This document shows positions 1 to 5,420 of a stretch of DNA of 9,448 nt, one piece after another. Both the position numbers and the translations under genes were made by a program. Source of the stretch: Methanobacteriota archaeon (GTDB lineage: Archaea > Halobacteriota > Bog-38 > Methanoflorentales > Methanoflorentaceae); NCBI GenBank assembly GCA_003170935.1, contig PMYA01000131.1, forward strand, positions 6,594-16,041. The letters run 5' to 3'. Position 1 is the stretch's first letter. Every line of letters begins with the position of its first letter. The notes under the pieces were generated by a model, which worked only from the letters and a program-made list of their open reading frames with translations, had not been told where the DNA came from and ran no database searches.

Positions 1-1
1 A

Positions 2-448
2 CAGAGATTCCGCCTCCTTACATTTGAGCCCCGACGAATTGACTGGTGGTCGACGCTCGTGCAGTTCGTCGGCACGTTGTTTTTCAACGCCACAACGTTT
101 CACGCCTTGAGTGTGAACCTCTCAGTCAGTCAACTTGACCGTCTCGTTTGGGCGCCTGACGCGTTTGGTTCTGTGTGTTTTCTCGTAGCGAGCGGGCTTG
201 CGTGGTTTGAAGTGTGTCGCGCCTTTGCCTGCTGGCGGTTGCACAGTCTGTCCTGGCGGATCACGGCTCTCAACTTGGTCGGTTCTGTGGCCTTCGGCGT
301 TTCGGCGGTTGCGTCATATGTTGTGCCGACGACAGGCCTCCCGCGAAACATAATACTCGTGAACTTAGGTACATTTGTGGGTGCGCTTTGCTTTTTCGTA
401 GGAGCGGTGCTGCTGCTGCCTGAGCGTACTCAAAGCGACTCTGATTGA
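2..448 (+). CDS. Four-helix integral membrane protein of unknown function, 3' part only
   Basis: The reading frame is open to the left edge, so the true start lies outside the window; 148 residues are visible. A GTG at 59 could be read as a start, but the residues before it (RLLTFEPRRIDWWSTLV) look like coding sequence running into the first helix, so I treat the gene as partial. Four hydrophobic segments are visible at about residues 17-36, 53-74, 86-108 and 117-138 of this part, with an Arg-rich cytosolic-looking start and a short acidic tail. Conserved-looking stretches are QFVGTLFFNATTFHAL, RLVWAPDAFGSVCFLVASG and NLVGSVAFGVSAVASYVVP. They resemble an uncharacterised family of small bacterial membrane proteins that I recall mainly from actinobacteria. 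No catalytic motif is visible and I assign no function. It converges on the permease gene to its right. Confidence 0.7.
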   Translation, partial: QRFRLLTFEPRRIDWWSTLVQFVGTLFFNATTFHALSVNLSVSQLDRLVWAPDAFGSVCFLVASGLAWFEVCRAFACWRLHSLSWRITALNLVGSVAFGVSAVASYVVPTTGLPRNIILVNLGTFVGALCFFVGAVLLLPERTQSDSD

Positions 449-880
449 GAGCCGAGGTCTCACCGAGCGACAACGCCGGCGAGCTAGTGACGCGTTTTAG
501 TCAAACAAAGGTTCGCTTGAAAACGCGGAATTCGCGGCAATGAAACGGCCACAGGTAAGCAAGAAACTCGAGAATGAAGAGAAAGCCACCCACTTGTTTT
601 CGGGCGAAACTAACCTCAGTTCGTAAACCGTAGAATGAATGGTTCGTGGCAAATTCGTAGAACAAGAGCAAATTTAGGCGCCGCGCGCTGAAAAAAACTT
701 TTTTTTTAGCGCCCAGCAGGGATAGTTCGGGTCGTGCTCACCGGCTGGCTTGCTTATAATCTGGTTGATGAAGCCTCGGCCAACGTCTCTTTGTAGGTCT
801 ACCTATCGCCGCGCTATGACATGCTTGGAGGGAAGGCTTGCGGTCAGAAGTAGTTCGCGACTAAAACATCAAGATTGTTC
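449..880. other. Convergent intergenic region without a supported gene
   Basis: This 432-bp gap lies between two genes that point towards each other. No frame shows a plausible start with an SD and a protein-like composition; the open frames entering from the right are antisense to the permease. The one clear structural element is the A-run/T-run hairpin at 685-712. A TATAAT-like string sits at 755-760, but no matching -35 or downstream gene supports it. Confidence 0.5.
685..712. terminator. Possible bidirectional terminator hairpin
   Basis: The left arm GCGCTG followed by seven A pairs with nine T followed by AGCGC, allowing one G-U pair and leaving a very small loop. Because it carries an A-run on one arm and a T-run on the other, it reads as a hairpin with a U-rich side from either strand. 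It sits between two convergent genes, where a shared terminator is expected. It is 237 bp from the left stop codon and about 170 bp from the right one, which is farther than usual. Confidence 0.4.
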
Positions 881-1981
881 TCACGACCCGCTCGCCTGTG
901 CGACGGCGGGCGCTTGTTCTTCCTGCTCTTTCTGGATATCCTTCCAAGTTCTCCACATGGCAAGGGCGAAGCCGACGATCGCGGGGCCGATAGCAAATCC
1001 GATCACGCCAAAAGCCACCAGAGCGAACGTGAACGCGATGAGCGTAAGCGGGCGCGGCACCCTGCCGGTTCGTTCCATCCACCGAGGCTGGATGGTGTAC
1101 CGAAGGATCCCTTCAAAAAGGACGATGCTAACGATAAGCACGATAAGCCCGGTGATCGTATTCCCTTGAATTATGAGCCAAAGCGCGAGAGGGACGTAAA
1201 TAAGGGCACGTCCGATGGAAGGAATGAGGCCCACAAACACGATGAATACTGCGAATGTGACGAAAAACGGCACGCCTAGTAATCCGTAGATGATGGCGGC
1301 GAGTATGCCGCAAATGATGGCCAAGGCGAAGTATATGACGAAGAAGCTGTAGTAGATCGGGTTGAGATGATCTAAGAATCGATTGGTAATCGACCGATAC
1401 TTTAGTGGAACGGCGCCCTTGAAGTCGTTGACGATGGTGTCGCCCCTGCCAAGGATACCCAAAAGCAGGAAAAAGACGATAATAAGCTGGAGCAACAACA
1501 AGGGGATGCTGACCAAAACTTGCCGGACAACGTCTCGTGCCGTGCCAATGAACGTGGATGTGATGCCGCCACCGCTGGTCGCAAGAGCGCCGATGAGTGC
1601 GGCGATGGGCCCTGCTTTTGCTAGGCCGGGGATGACATTGAAGGTGCTTATAAGCCCTGTGTTAATGGATGCGTTTGACGCTGACGCTGACGCAGCGAGT
1701 TGTTCGATTTGCAGAGCCACGATGACGGTTACGCTGACGAGAGCCAGCGCCAGAACAACACCAGTGACAATGAGAACGATAAGGGCCGCTAAGCCCCGCC
1801 GGTGAATGTACTTTTCAAGCCACACCGTCGGCCACCACAGGACGTACGCGCCCCAGAGGGTTAGTATCAAGGCGTACCTCCACGGCCAGACCATGAACAA
1901 AAGAAAGAGCACAATCGCTATGACGATGATATAGAGCAGGAGGTTGCTACTCCTTTTTTCGATAAAGGTGAGGTCAACCAT
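881..1981 (-). CDS. AI-2E family transporter (PF01594-type permease), copy A
   Basis: This is a 366-residue polytopic inner-membrane protein of the AI-2E/YhhT/PerM-like family. Members are proposed exporters or antiporters of small molecules, and the substrate of any particular member is usually unknown. Helices are visible at about residues 14-50, 64-90, 155-176, 211-255, 260-290 and 312-345. The family signature near the end of the central region reads VGLIPSIGRALIYVP (250-264), followed by IQPRWMERTGRVPRPLTLIAF. A polar loop rich in Ser/Ala (94-145) separates the two helical halves, as is typical. The start is chosen at 1981 (MVDLTFIEKR) because AGAAGGAG lies about 8 nt upstream; a start at 2029 would add 16 unconvincing residues and place the SD inside the gene. 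It is divergent from a paralog of exactly the same length. The C-terminus is a charged Glu/Gln tail. Confidence 0.9.
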   Translation of the reverse strand: MVDLTFIEKRSSNLLLYIIVIAIVLFLLFMVWPWRYALILTLWGAYVLWWPTVWLEKYIHRRGLAALIVLIVTGVVLALALVSVTVIVALQIEQLAASASASNASINTGLISTFNVIPGLAKAGPIAALIGALATSGGGITSTFIGTARDVVRQVLVSIPLLLLQLIIVFFLLLGILGRGDTIVNDFKGAVPLKYRSITNRFLDHLNPIYYSFFVIYFALAIICGILAAIIYGLLGVPFFVTFAVFIVFVGLIPSIGRALIYVPLALWLIIQGNTITGLIVLIVSIVLFEGILRYTIQPRWMERTGRVPRPLTLIAFTFALVAFGVIGFAIGPAIVGFALAMWRTWKDIQKEQEEQAPAVAQASGS

Positions 1982-2053
1982 GACTAGCACTCCTTCTGTT
2001 AGGCATGCGCTAGATGCGCACCACCTCAAAACTAAGGGATAAAGGTGTCCGGT

Positions 2054-2064
2054 CTATATATTAG
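2054..2064 (-). promoter_or_regulatory. Candidate promoter element (TATA/-10-like) for permease A
   Basis: On the minus strand the sequence reads CAAAAAACTAATATATAG, about 80 bp before the start codon. It could be an archaeal TATA box with a purine-rich BRE-like flank, or a bacterial -10 region; a clear -35 is not visible. The same CTAATATA core precedes the other permease. Confidence 0.35.
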
Positions 2065-2324
2065 TTTTTTGATTTGATTCAATTTTATTAGCAATCTAGG
2101 GGCGCAGCGCCGCTTGCTACTCACTGCGACCGATATTTGGCCAATAGGACGAATCTCATCGTTAGATCGAGTTCACGCTGCTCACCTCGTTTGTGATAGC
2201 ATAGATTGCATTTATCTTGAGAGACACGTCCAAGTTGAGAGTTCGGAAGCGCTTTGTGGGGATAGCCTCCTCTATTTTCGAAGTCGTGAATCATGTCATC
2301 CAAGAGGCCGCCAAAATCAGAATC

Positions 2325-2333
2325 CTAATATAA
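2325..2333 (+). promoter_or_regulatory. Candidate promoter element (TATA/-10-like) for permease B
   Basis: CTAATATAAG begins 74 bp before the GTG start of the second permease, within an A-rich stretch. It shares the CTAATATA core with the element facing permease A. The assignment rests only on composition, position and this similarity. Confidence 0.3.
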
Positions 2334-2398
2334 GAAAAATGCGCTCTTACATTCGATCGCGCGAATGTGTGATCTGAGAACCAAGAAGGATAGAAGAT

Positions 2399-3499
2399 GT
2401 GATCGACATTGGCAGCTTCCTTGCAGAACGACGCTATTCCACAGTAGTTCTGCTCATTGCGCTCTTCATTACGTTCTTAGTTCTATTAATTTCCTGGCCG
2501 TGGGTCAACGTCATCTTCCTCACGCTCTGGGCCGCGTATATCCTCTGGTTCCCGGCTCAGTGGCTTGAGCGGCGTATCCATAGACGTGTGCTGTCGGCGT
2601 TCCTCGTCATGCTCCTTATCATCGTCCTATATTTGGTGATGATCTTCCAAGTCGTCTACATACTCGCAAATGAACTGACGAGTTTTTCGGTCGCGACAGG
2701 AACGGCGAATACAACGCTGGGCAACGCGTTAGCGTACTCCCTGGGCTTAAGCGGGGTTCCTGTAGTGACAAACGTCACCGCCGGCGCGGGACAGGCGGGA
2801 TCAGCTATCCTCACTGCATTCGTTACGGCCGCATTAGATATCATACAAGGCATTATTAAAGCGGCGCCGCTGTATCTCTTTCAGCTGTTCATTGTCACCC
2901 TTTTGGTCTGGTACCTGCTCATCAATGGGGATCACATCGTAGCAGAGTTCAAGTCCCTCGCGCCCCGTAATCACCAGGGCGCCGTGAACGCGTTCTTAGG
3001 TCACCTCAATTCGATATACCACGCACTTTATGTCAACTATATTCTTGCAGCTGTGATCAGCGGTATCATCGCCCTCGTTTTCTTCCCAATAATCGGCGTG
3101 CCGTATGCGTTTACGCTCGGATTCCTCATGCTCACTGTTGGGGTCATCCCGATCATTGGGCGGGCTCTCGTCTACGTCCCCGTTTCGCTCTACTTCTTCG
3201 TTATCGGGGACCCAATAAAAGGAATCGTGGTGCTCATTTTAAGCATTATTATATTCCAACTCATCGTCGGTATCTACCTGATACCGCTCTTGGGGCGTCG
3301 CAGCAAGGCGGGCATACCAAAACCCGTTGCCCTCCTCGCGTATGTTATTCCCTTTGCAGCGCTCGGCCTTGCCGGGGTCGTTGTAGGGCCGGCGGTGTAT
3401 GGGTTTGCCCTCGCGCTGTACCGGACCTACTATGACAAGCGAAAGGAAGAAGATGCGCTTGCAGAGCGTCCGCCCTCAGCTGAGGCTAGTGCTCCTTGA
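2399..3499 (+). CDS. AI-2E family transporter (PF01594-type permease), copy B
   Basis: This is a 366-residue polytopic membrane permease, a diverged paralog of the minus-strand gene to its left. Shared landmarks include a WPW motif (33-35 here), LTLWAAYILWFP then LERRIHRR (42-63), a polar middle loop (about 92-140), and the signature VGVIPIIGRALVYVP (247-261). Hydrophobic segments lie at about 14-50, 65-90, 153-175, 208-245, 255-295 and 308-342. The GTG start at 2399 is supported by AAGAAGGA about 8 nt upstream; an overlapping ATG at 2397 runs directly into a stop. The positions corresponding to the copy A motif IQPRWMER read IPLLGRRSKAG here, so the two copies probably differ in specificity or partners. 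The substrate is unknown. The C-terminus is a charged, Pro/Ala-rich tail. Confidence 0.9.
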   Translation: MIDIGSFLAERRYSTVVLLIALFITFLVLLISWPWVNVIFLTLWAAYILWFPAQWLERRIHRRVLSAFLVMLLIIVLYLVMIFQVVYILANELTSFSVATGTANTTLGNALAYSLGLSGVPVVTNVTAGAGQAGSAILTAFVTAALDIIQGIIKAAPLYLFQLFIVTLLVWYLLINGDHIVAEFKSLAPRNHQGAVNAFLGHLNSIYHALYVNYILAAVISGIIALVFFPIIGVPYAFTLGFLMLTVGVIPIIGRALVYVPVSLYFFVIGDPIKGIVVLILSIIIFQLIVGIYLIPLLGRRSKAGIPKPVALLAYVIPFAALGLAGVVVGPAVYGFALALYRTYYDKRKEEDALAERPPSAEASAP

Positions 3500-3536
3500 C
3501 CGGACACTTCGACACGCAAGGGCTTTAGGTTTGGGT

Positions 3537-3598
3537 CACAGGCGAGCAGGTGCGGTTTTTTTCGCACGTCAGCTTGTAAGCTGAGGCGCTCGCGTGTG
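3537..3598. other. Branched inverted-repeat element (three-stem RNA or cruciform candidate)
   Basis: An outer stem pairs 3537-3547 (CACAGGCGAGC) with 3588-3598 (GCTCGCGTGTG), ten pairs with one G-G mismatch. It encloses two further hairpins: GTGCG/CGCAC (3550-3554 and 3563-3567) with a T7-containing loop, and CAGCTT/AAGCTG (3570-3575 and 3578-3583). It begins 37 bp after the permease B stop codon, so a transcription-end structure is the simplest reading, although no T-run follows it. Confidence 0.45.
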
Positions 3599-3644
3599 CT
3601 GTGAAATCAAAACTGGAAACAAAAAAGAAATGCGACTGTTTCTG

Positions 3645-3693
3645 CTAGCTGCTATCAGCTAGGGCCAAAACACCCGCCTCGCTCAGCTAGGCG
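3645..3693 (-). terminator. Two adjacent hairpins at the end of the minus-strand SHOCT frame
   Basis: CTAGCTG (3645-3651) and CAGCTAG (3656-3662) form a perfect 7-bp stem with a 4-nt loop. CGCCT/AGGCG (3675-3679 and 3689-3693) forms a second stem, and TCAGCTAGG occurs once in each. On the minus strand the first hairpin lies just beyond the final TAG (3687-3689), and a T-rich stretch begins about 14 nt further on. A terminator for the minus-strand operon is plausible but imperfect. Confidence 0.35.
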
Positions 3694-3818
3694 CCAAGAA
3701 TCTGCTTCTTCGTCGCTTCAAATTTTTTTTCTGTGATAATACCGCGGCGACGCAGACCGCTAAGCGCTCGATGTAATCGCGAAATGCTAGTGGAAGAAAT
3801 AAAAAAGGGAAGATACCC
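3687..3818 (-). pseudogene. Second SHOCT domain, in frame after an amber stop
   Basis: Reading straight on from the TAG stop of the upstream SHOCT gene, the same frame stays open for 43 codons and ends at another TAG. Its C-terminal part, LSGLRRRGIITEKKFEATKK then QILGA, is a clear SHOCT domain: a short helix, a Gly-Ile-Ile/Leu-Thr turn, then an [DE]-F-x-x-x-K-K-x-[IL]-L helix. The intervening frame contains no ATG, GTG or TTG, so it has no start of its own. It is therefore either the relic of a tandem or longer SHOCT protein truncated by a nonsense change, or the tail of a product made by amber readthrough. I favour the relic. The domain is well preserved although its DNA differs from the upstream copy, so the duplication is not recent. 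Confidence 0.55.
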
Positions 3819-4040
3819 CTATAATCCCAGGAGCTTCTTTTTCATCGCGGCGAACTCTTCGTCCGTTAGTGCGCCTGATGCGTGGAGATCTGCCAGTTTC
3901 TGTATTTCGGCAGCGGTATCGGTGCTGGCTGGTGCCGCAGCCTGCGGCGCCTGCTGTGCGGCCTGCTGTGCGGCAGCTTGCTCGGCCCTCGCTTGTCCCA
4001 TTCTCGCTCCCGCGACAAGTGCTATTCCTCTCCCTCTCAT
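3819..4040 (-). CDS. Small SHOCT-domain protein
   Basis: This is a 73-residue protein in three parts: a short basic, hydrophobic start (MRGRGIALVAGARMGQ), an Ala/Gln/Pro-rich linker (about 17-40), and a C-terminal SHOCT domain (about 43-73) with the hallmark GALTDEEFAAMKKKLLGL. SHOCT is a short C-terminal helical-hairpin domain found in many prokaryotic proteins, usually at protein ends. It is thought to mediate oligomerisation or interaction, and its exact role is unknown. The ATG overlaps the stop of the upstream DUF6325 gene by 4 bp (ATGA), and AGAGGTGA lies about 7 nt upstream, so translation is coupled. The stop is TAG, and a second SHOCT domain follows in the same frame. I recall DUF6325 and small SHOCT proteins lying next to each other in other genomes, which supports a shared function. 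Confidence 0.85.
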   Translation of the reverse strand: MRGRGIALVAGARMGQARAEQAAAQQAAQQAPQAAAPASTDTAAEIQKLADLHASGALTDEEFAAMKKKLLGL

Positions 4041-4486
4041 TGTTCAGTCACCTCTTTTGTCATTTCTTTCTCTACCTTCTGGATATTTTCCGGGGGGATC
4101 CGCCCCATGTCGATCACCTCGGCGTTCATTTCAAGTAGGTCCTCCTTGAACTGGATGGCCCAGACGTTCTCGAACAGGAGAAGGCCGGCCGAGCTATTGT
4201 TGGGCAACGATGCAGCGATCACTTCTATATCGCCTTGTGAGAACCATTCACGGGTATTCTTTGAAAATTCATTGAACGCAGCTCGCGCTTCTTCTGTCAG
4301 GTCGACTGCCTCGGATGTTACCAGTTTCCCGTTCTCATCCTTCACAATGAAAACCATATCGATCACCCGGATTATGCCTTTTTTTTCGAGTTTTAGCAGC
4401 TCAGGGGCGGCCTTGCCACTGAACTTGTTTCCAGGAAACCTGATCATCAGGTAATCCACCGGCCCCATCACCTTACCTTGTGTCAT
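4037..4486 (-). CDS. DUF6325 family protein
   Basis: This is a 149-residue soluble protein matching the DUF6325 family by its opening MGPVDYLMIRFPGNKFSGKAAPEL (residues 7-30), then LEKKGIIRVIDMVFIVKDENG (33-53). A second half contains LLLFENVWAIQFKEDL (102-117) and a terminal acidic/basic helix. The pattern is that of a ferredoxin-like or stress-type small domain; no catalytic residues or membrane segments are visible and the function is unknown. The start at 4486 has GGAGGAG a few nt upstream. An internal ATG at residue 7 fits the family's usual N-terminus but has no comparable SD. It is the first gene of a two-gene minus-strand operon, overlapping the SHOCT gene by 4 bp. Confidence 0.8.
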   Translation of the reverse strand: MTQGKVMGPVDYLMIRFPGNKFSGKAAPELLKLEKKGIIRVIDMVFIVKDENGKLVTSEAVDLTEEARAAFNEFSKNTREWFSQGDIEVIAASLPNNSSAGLLLFENVWAIQFKEDLLEMNAEVIDMGRIPPENIQKVEKEMTKEVTEQ

Positions 4487-4506
4487 TATGCTCCTCCAGC
4501 ATCCCC

Positions 4507-4530
4507 CTCTATGAAGAGGACTTCATAAGG
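4507..4530 (-). promoter_or_regulatory. Small hairpin in the DUF6325 leader
   Basis: ATGAAG (4511-4516) pairs with CTTCAT (4521-4526) around a 4-nt loop, with one more T-A pair outside. It lies about 20-40 nt before the DUF6325 start on the minus strand. Beyond it, 4546-4558 is AT-rich (reverse strand GATATTTTAATTGG) and could hold the promoter. Both assignments are tentative. Confidence 0.25.
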
Positions 4531-4856
4531 TAACTGGTGGATTCCAATTAAAATATCTTCCCTTGACGATCATCATTGTCTGCATTGCCGTATCTCTCAT
4601 CGTGGTTTATAGAACCCGAAATGTCTGGCGCCACCCTGTCGAACCCTCAAGACCTCAAAACCACAAATTATGTGGGAAGGATAGGAAATCTGTCGACAGC
4701 AGCAAGGCAGCAGCGTCGTCCTACGCACAAAACGACTTTAGGGACTTTCTGGGAGCACAGTTGCATTAAAACGAAGAGTTAAAGCACATAACTGCACAAC
4801 AAGGACAGGCGAAGAGGTAGCTGTAAAAGCGCATTGCCAGTTTCCACGTAGATAAC
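4531..4856. other. Gene-poor region upstream of the DUF6325 operon and the miniprotein
   Basis: The gap lies between two divergently transcribed units. The frames open here begin with TTG or lack an SD, overlap one another, and encode low-confidence peptides, so I call no gene. One begins with a hydrophobic run (TIIIVCIAVSLIVVY, from 4566) that could mimic a signal anchor, but without a ribosome binding site. I cannot identify the promoter of the miniprotein gene with confidence. Confidence 0.4.
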
Positions 4857-4867
4857 GGAGGTGAAAC

Positions 4868-4996
4868 ATGCCAGGAGCACTGAAAAAAGCGGCAGTAGTC
4901 CATCACCACAGAGAGAAGGAAGATAACAAAGCAGGGGAAAAAGACGACCGCGACGCGGCGAAAAAAGCGGCAGTAGTCCACCACAGACGCAAGTAA
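4868..4996 (+). CDS. Basic 42-residue miniprotein with two KKAAVVHH motifs
   Basis: ATG at 4868 is preceded by GGAGGTGA (4857-4864), one of the best SD sequences in the window, and the frame ends at TAA (4994-4996). The peptide begins MPGALKKAAVVHHHREKED, continues through a charged Lys/Glu/Asp/Arg linker, and ends AAKKAAVVHHRRK. So it carries two near-identical KKAAVVHH units 26 residues apart, each followed by basic residues. It has no Cys, no membrane segment and no signal peptide. The Lys/His/Arg content suggests binding to nucleic acid, polyphosphate or metal, but this is inference only. The opposite strand is also open (to 5008) and hydrophobic, but lacks a ribosome binding site. I do not recognise the family. 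It stands alone in a gene-poor stretch. Confidence 0.65.
   Translation: MPGALKKAAVVHHHREKEDNKAGEKDDRDAAKKAAVVHHRRK
4882..4980 (+). repeat. In-frame direct repeat inside the miniprotein gene
   Basis: A perfect 21-nt direct repeat occupies 4882-4902 and 4960-4980, starting GAAAAAAGCGGCAG. After a 3-nt indel (one His codon) the match resumes as CCACAGA. The copies are exactly 78 nt (26 codons) apart, so both encode KKAAVV in the same frame. Identity at every synonymous position points to a recent duplication or a function at nucleotide level. Confidence 0.85.
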
Positions 4997-5420
4997 GAGG
5001 TATTGCACTTTTGCGAAGGGGTCAAGCCGATTTTAGAGGAGATTCATCTCTTTAAAGCGACACCCGCTCATAAATCGCCTCAAATGCCGGCATCCCGTAT
5101 TATTCTGGATTCAGCTGGCTTCACTGCAGGTTGCTTTTGAAATCAGCTCTGCATCACCCGCGGTCCGATTCGTTAAGTGCAGGCCGCGGCATCGCGAGTG
5201 GCGTCTTTTGGTTGCATACCAGCACGCATCAGGGCGAGGCTCTAGCGAGGGAAAAAACCCGGTCTACACGCGTGTTCGCAGATGAGTACGAATCTTGCTT
5301 TAAGACCCCTAAACGGATCACGAGTGTCATTTCGCAACTTTTATTGCATCCCGCGGTAGTTGACTAGACACGTCGGGTGGTTGGGGCGACCAATCGAGTG
5401 CCTCAAACTTGTGAGGAACT
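4997..5420. other. Gene-poor region before the potassium channel
   Basis: No supported gene lies in these 424 bp. A TTG-initiated 78-codon frame (5131-5367) has no SD and an unremarkable composition. A weak stem GAGA/TCTC (5039-5042 and 5047-5050), extendable by wobble pairs and followed by TTTAAAG, could end the miniprotein transcript. Just before the channel start, CCTCA (5401-5405) pairs with TGAGG (5412-5416), covering the channel's SD. Confidence 0.4.

Larger units (their letters stand above)
1982..2398. promoter_or_regulatory. Divergent promoter region between two paralogous permeases
   Basis: This 417-bp region must hold the start signals for both permease genes. It is more A+T-rich than its flanks, especially at 2050-2100 and 2310-2350, and contains no convincing gene: the small open frames within it lack an SD and look non-coding. 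A perfect 8-bp palindrome TTGGCCAA lies at 2137-2144. Each half carries a CTAATATA string about 75-85 bp before its gene; these are listed separately. Confidence 0.5.

Noticed and set aside
1982..2029. N-terminal extension of permease A to a start at 2029
   Set aside because: The extension would bury a good SD (AGAAGGAG) inside the gene. Starting at 1981 gives the same 366-residue length as the paralog.
2114..2377. 87-codon frame in the divergent promoter region
   Set aside because: It has no ribosome binding site and a composition typical of non-coding sequence, and it occupies the region needed for both permease promoters.
3882..4454. 190-codon plus-strand frame across the SHOCT and DUF6325 genes
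   Set aside because: It is antisense to two well-supported genes with SD sites and family motifs, and its Ser/Phe-rich product looks like a mirror artefact.
4563..4769. TTG-initiated frame with a hydrophobic start (TIIIVCIAVSLIVVY)
   Set aside because: No SD precedes it, it overlaps another equally long frame, and its remainder is not protein-like.
4766..5008. 80-codon hydrophobic minus-strand frame opposite the miniprotein
   Set aside because: It has no SD at its GTG start. Its hydrophobicity and internal VVDYCRFF-like repetition are the antisense image of the plus-strand KKAAVVHH repeats, and the plus strand has a near-ideal SD.
5131..5367. 78-codon TTG-initiated plus-strand frame
   Set aside because: It lacks an SD and recognisable composition, and stands alone between two unrelated genes.
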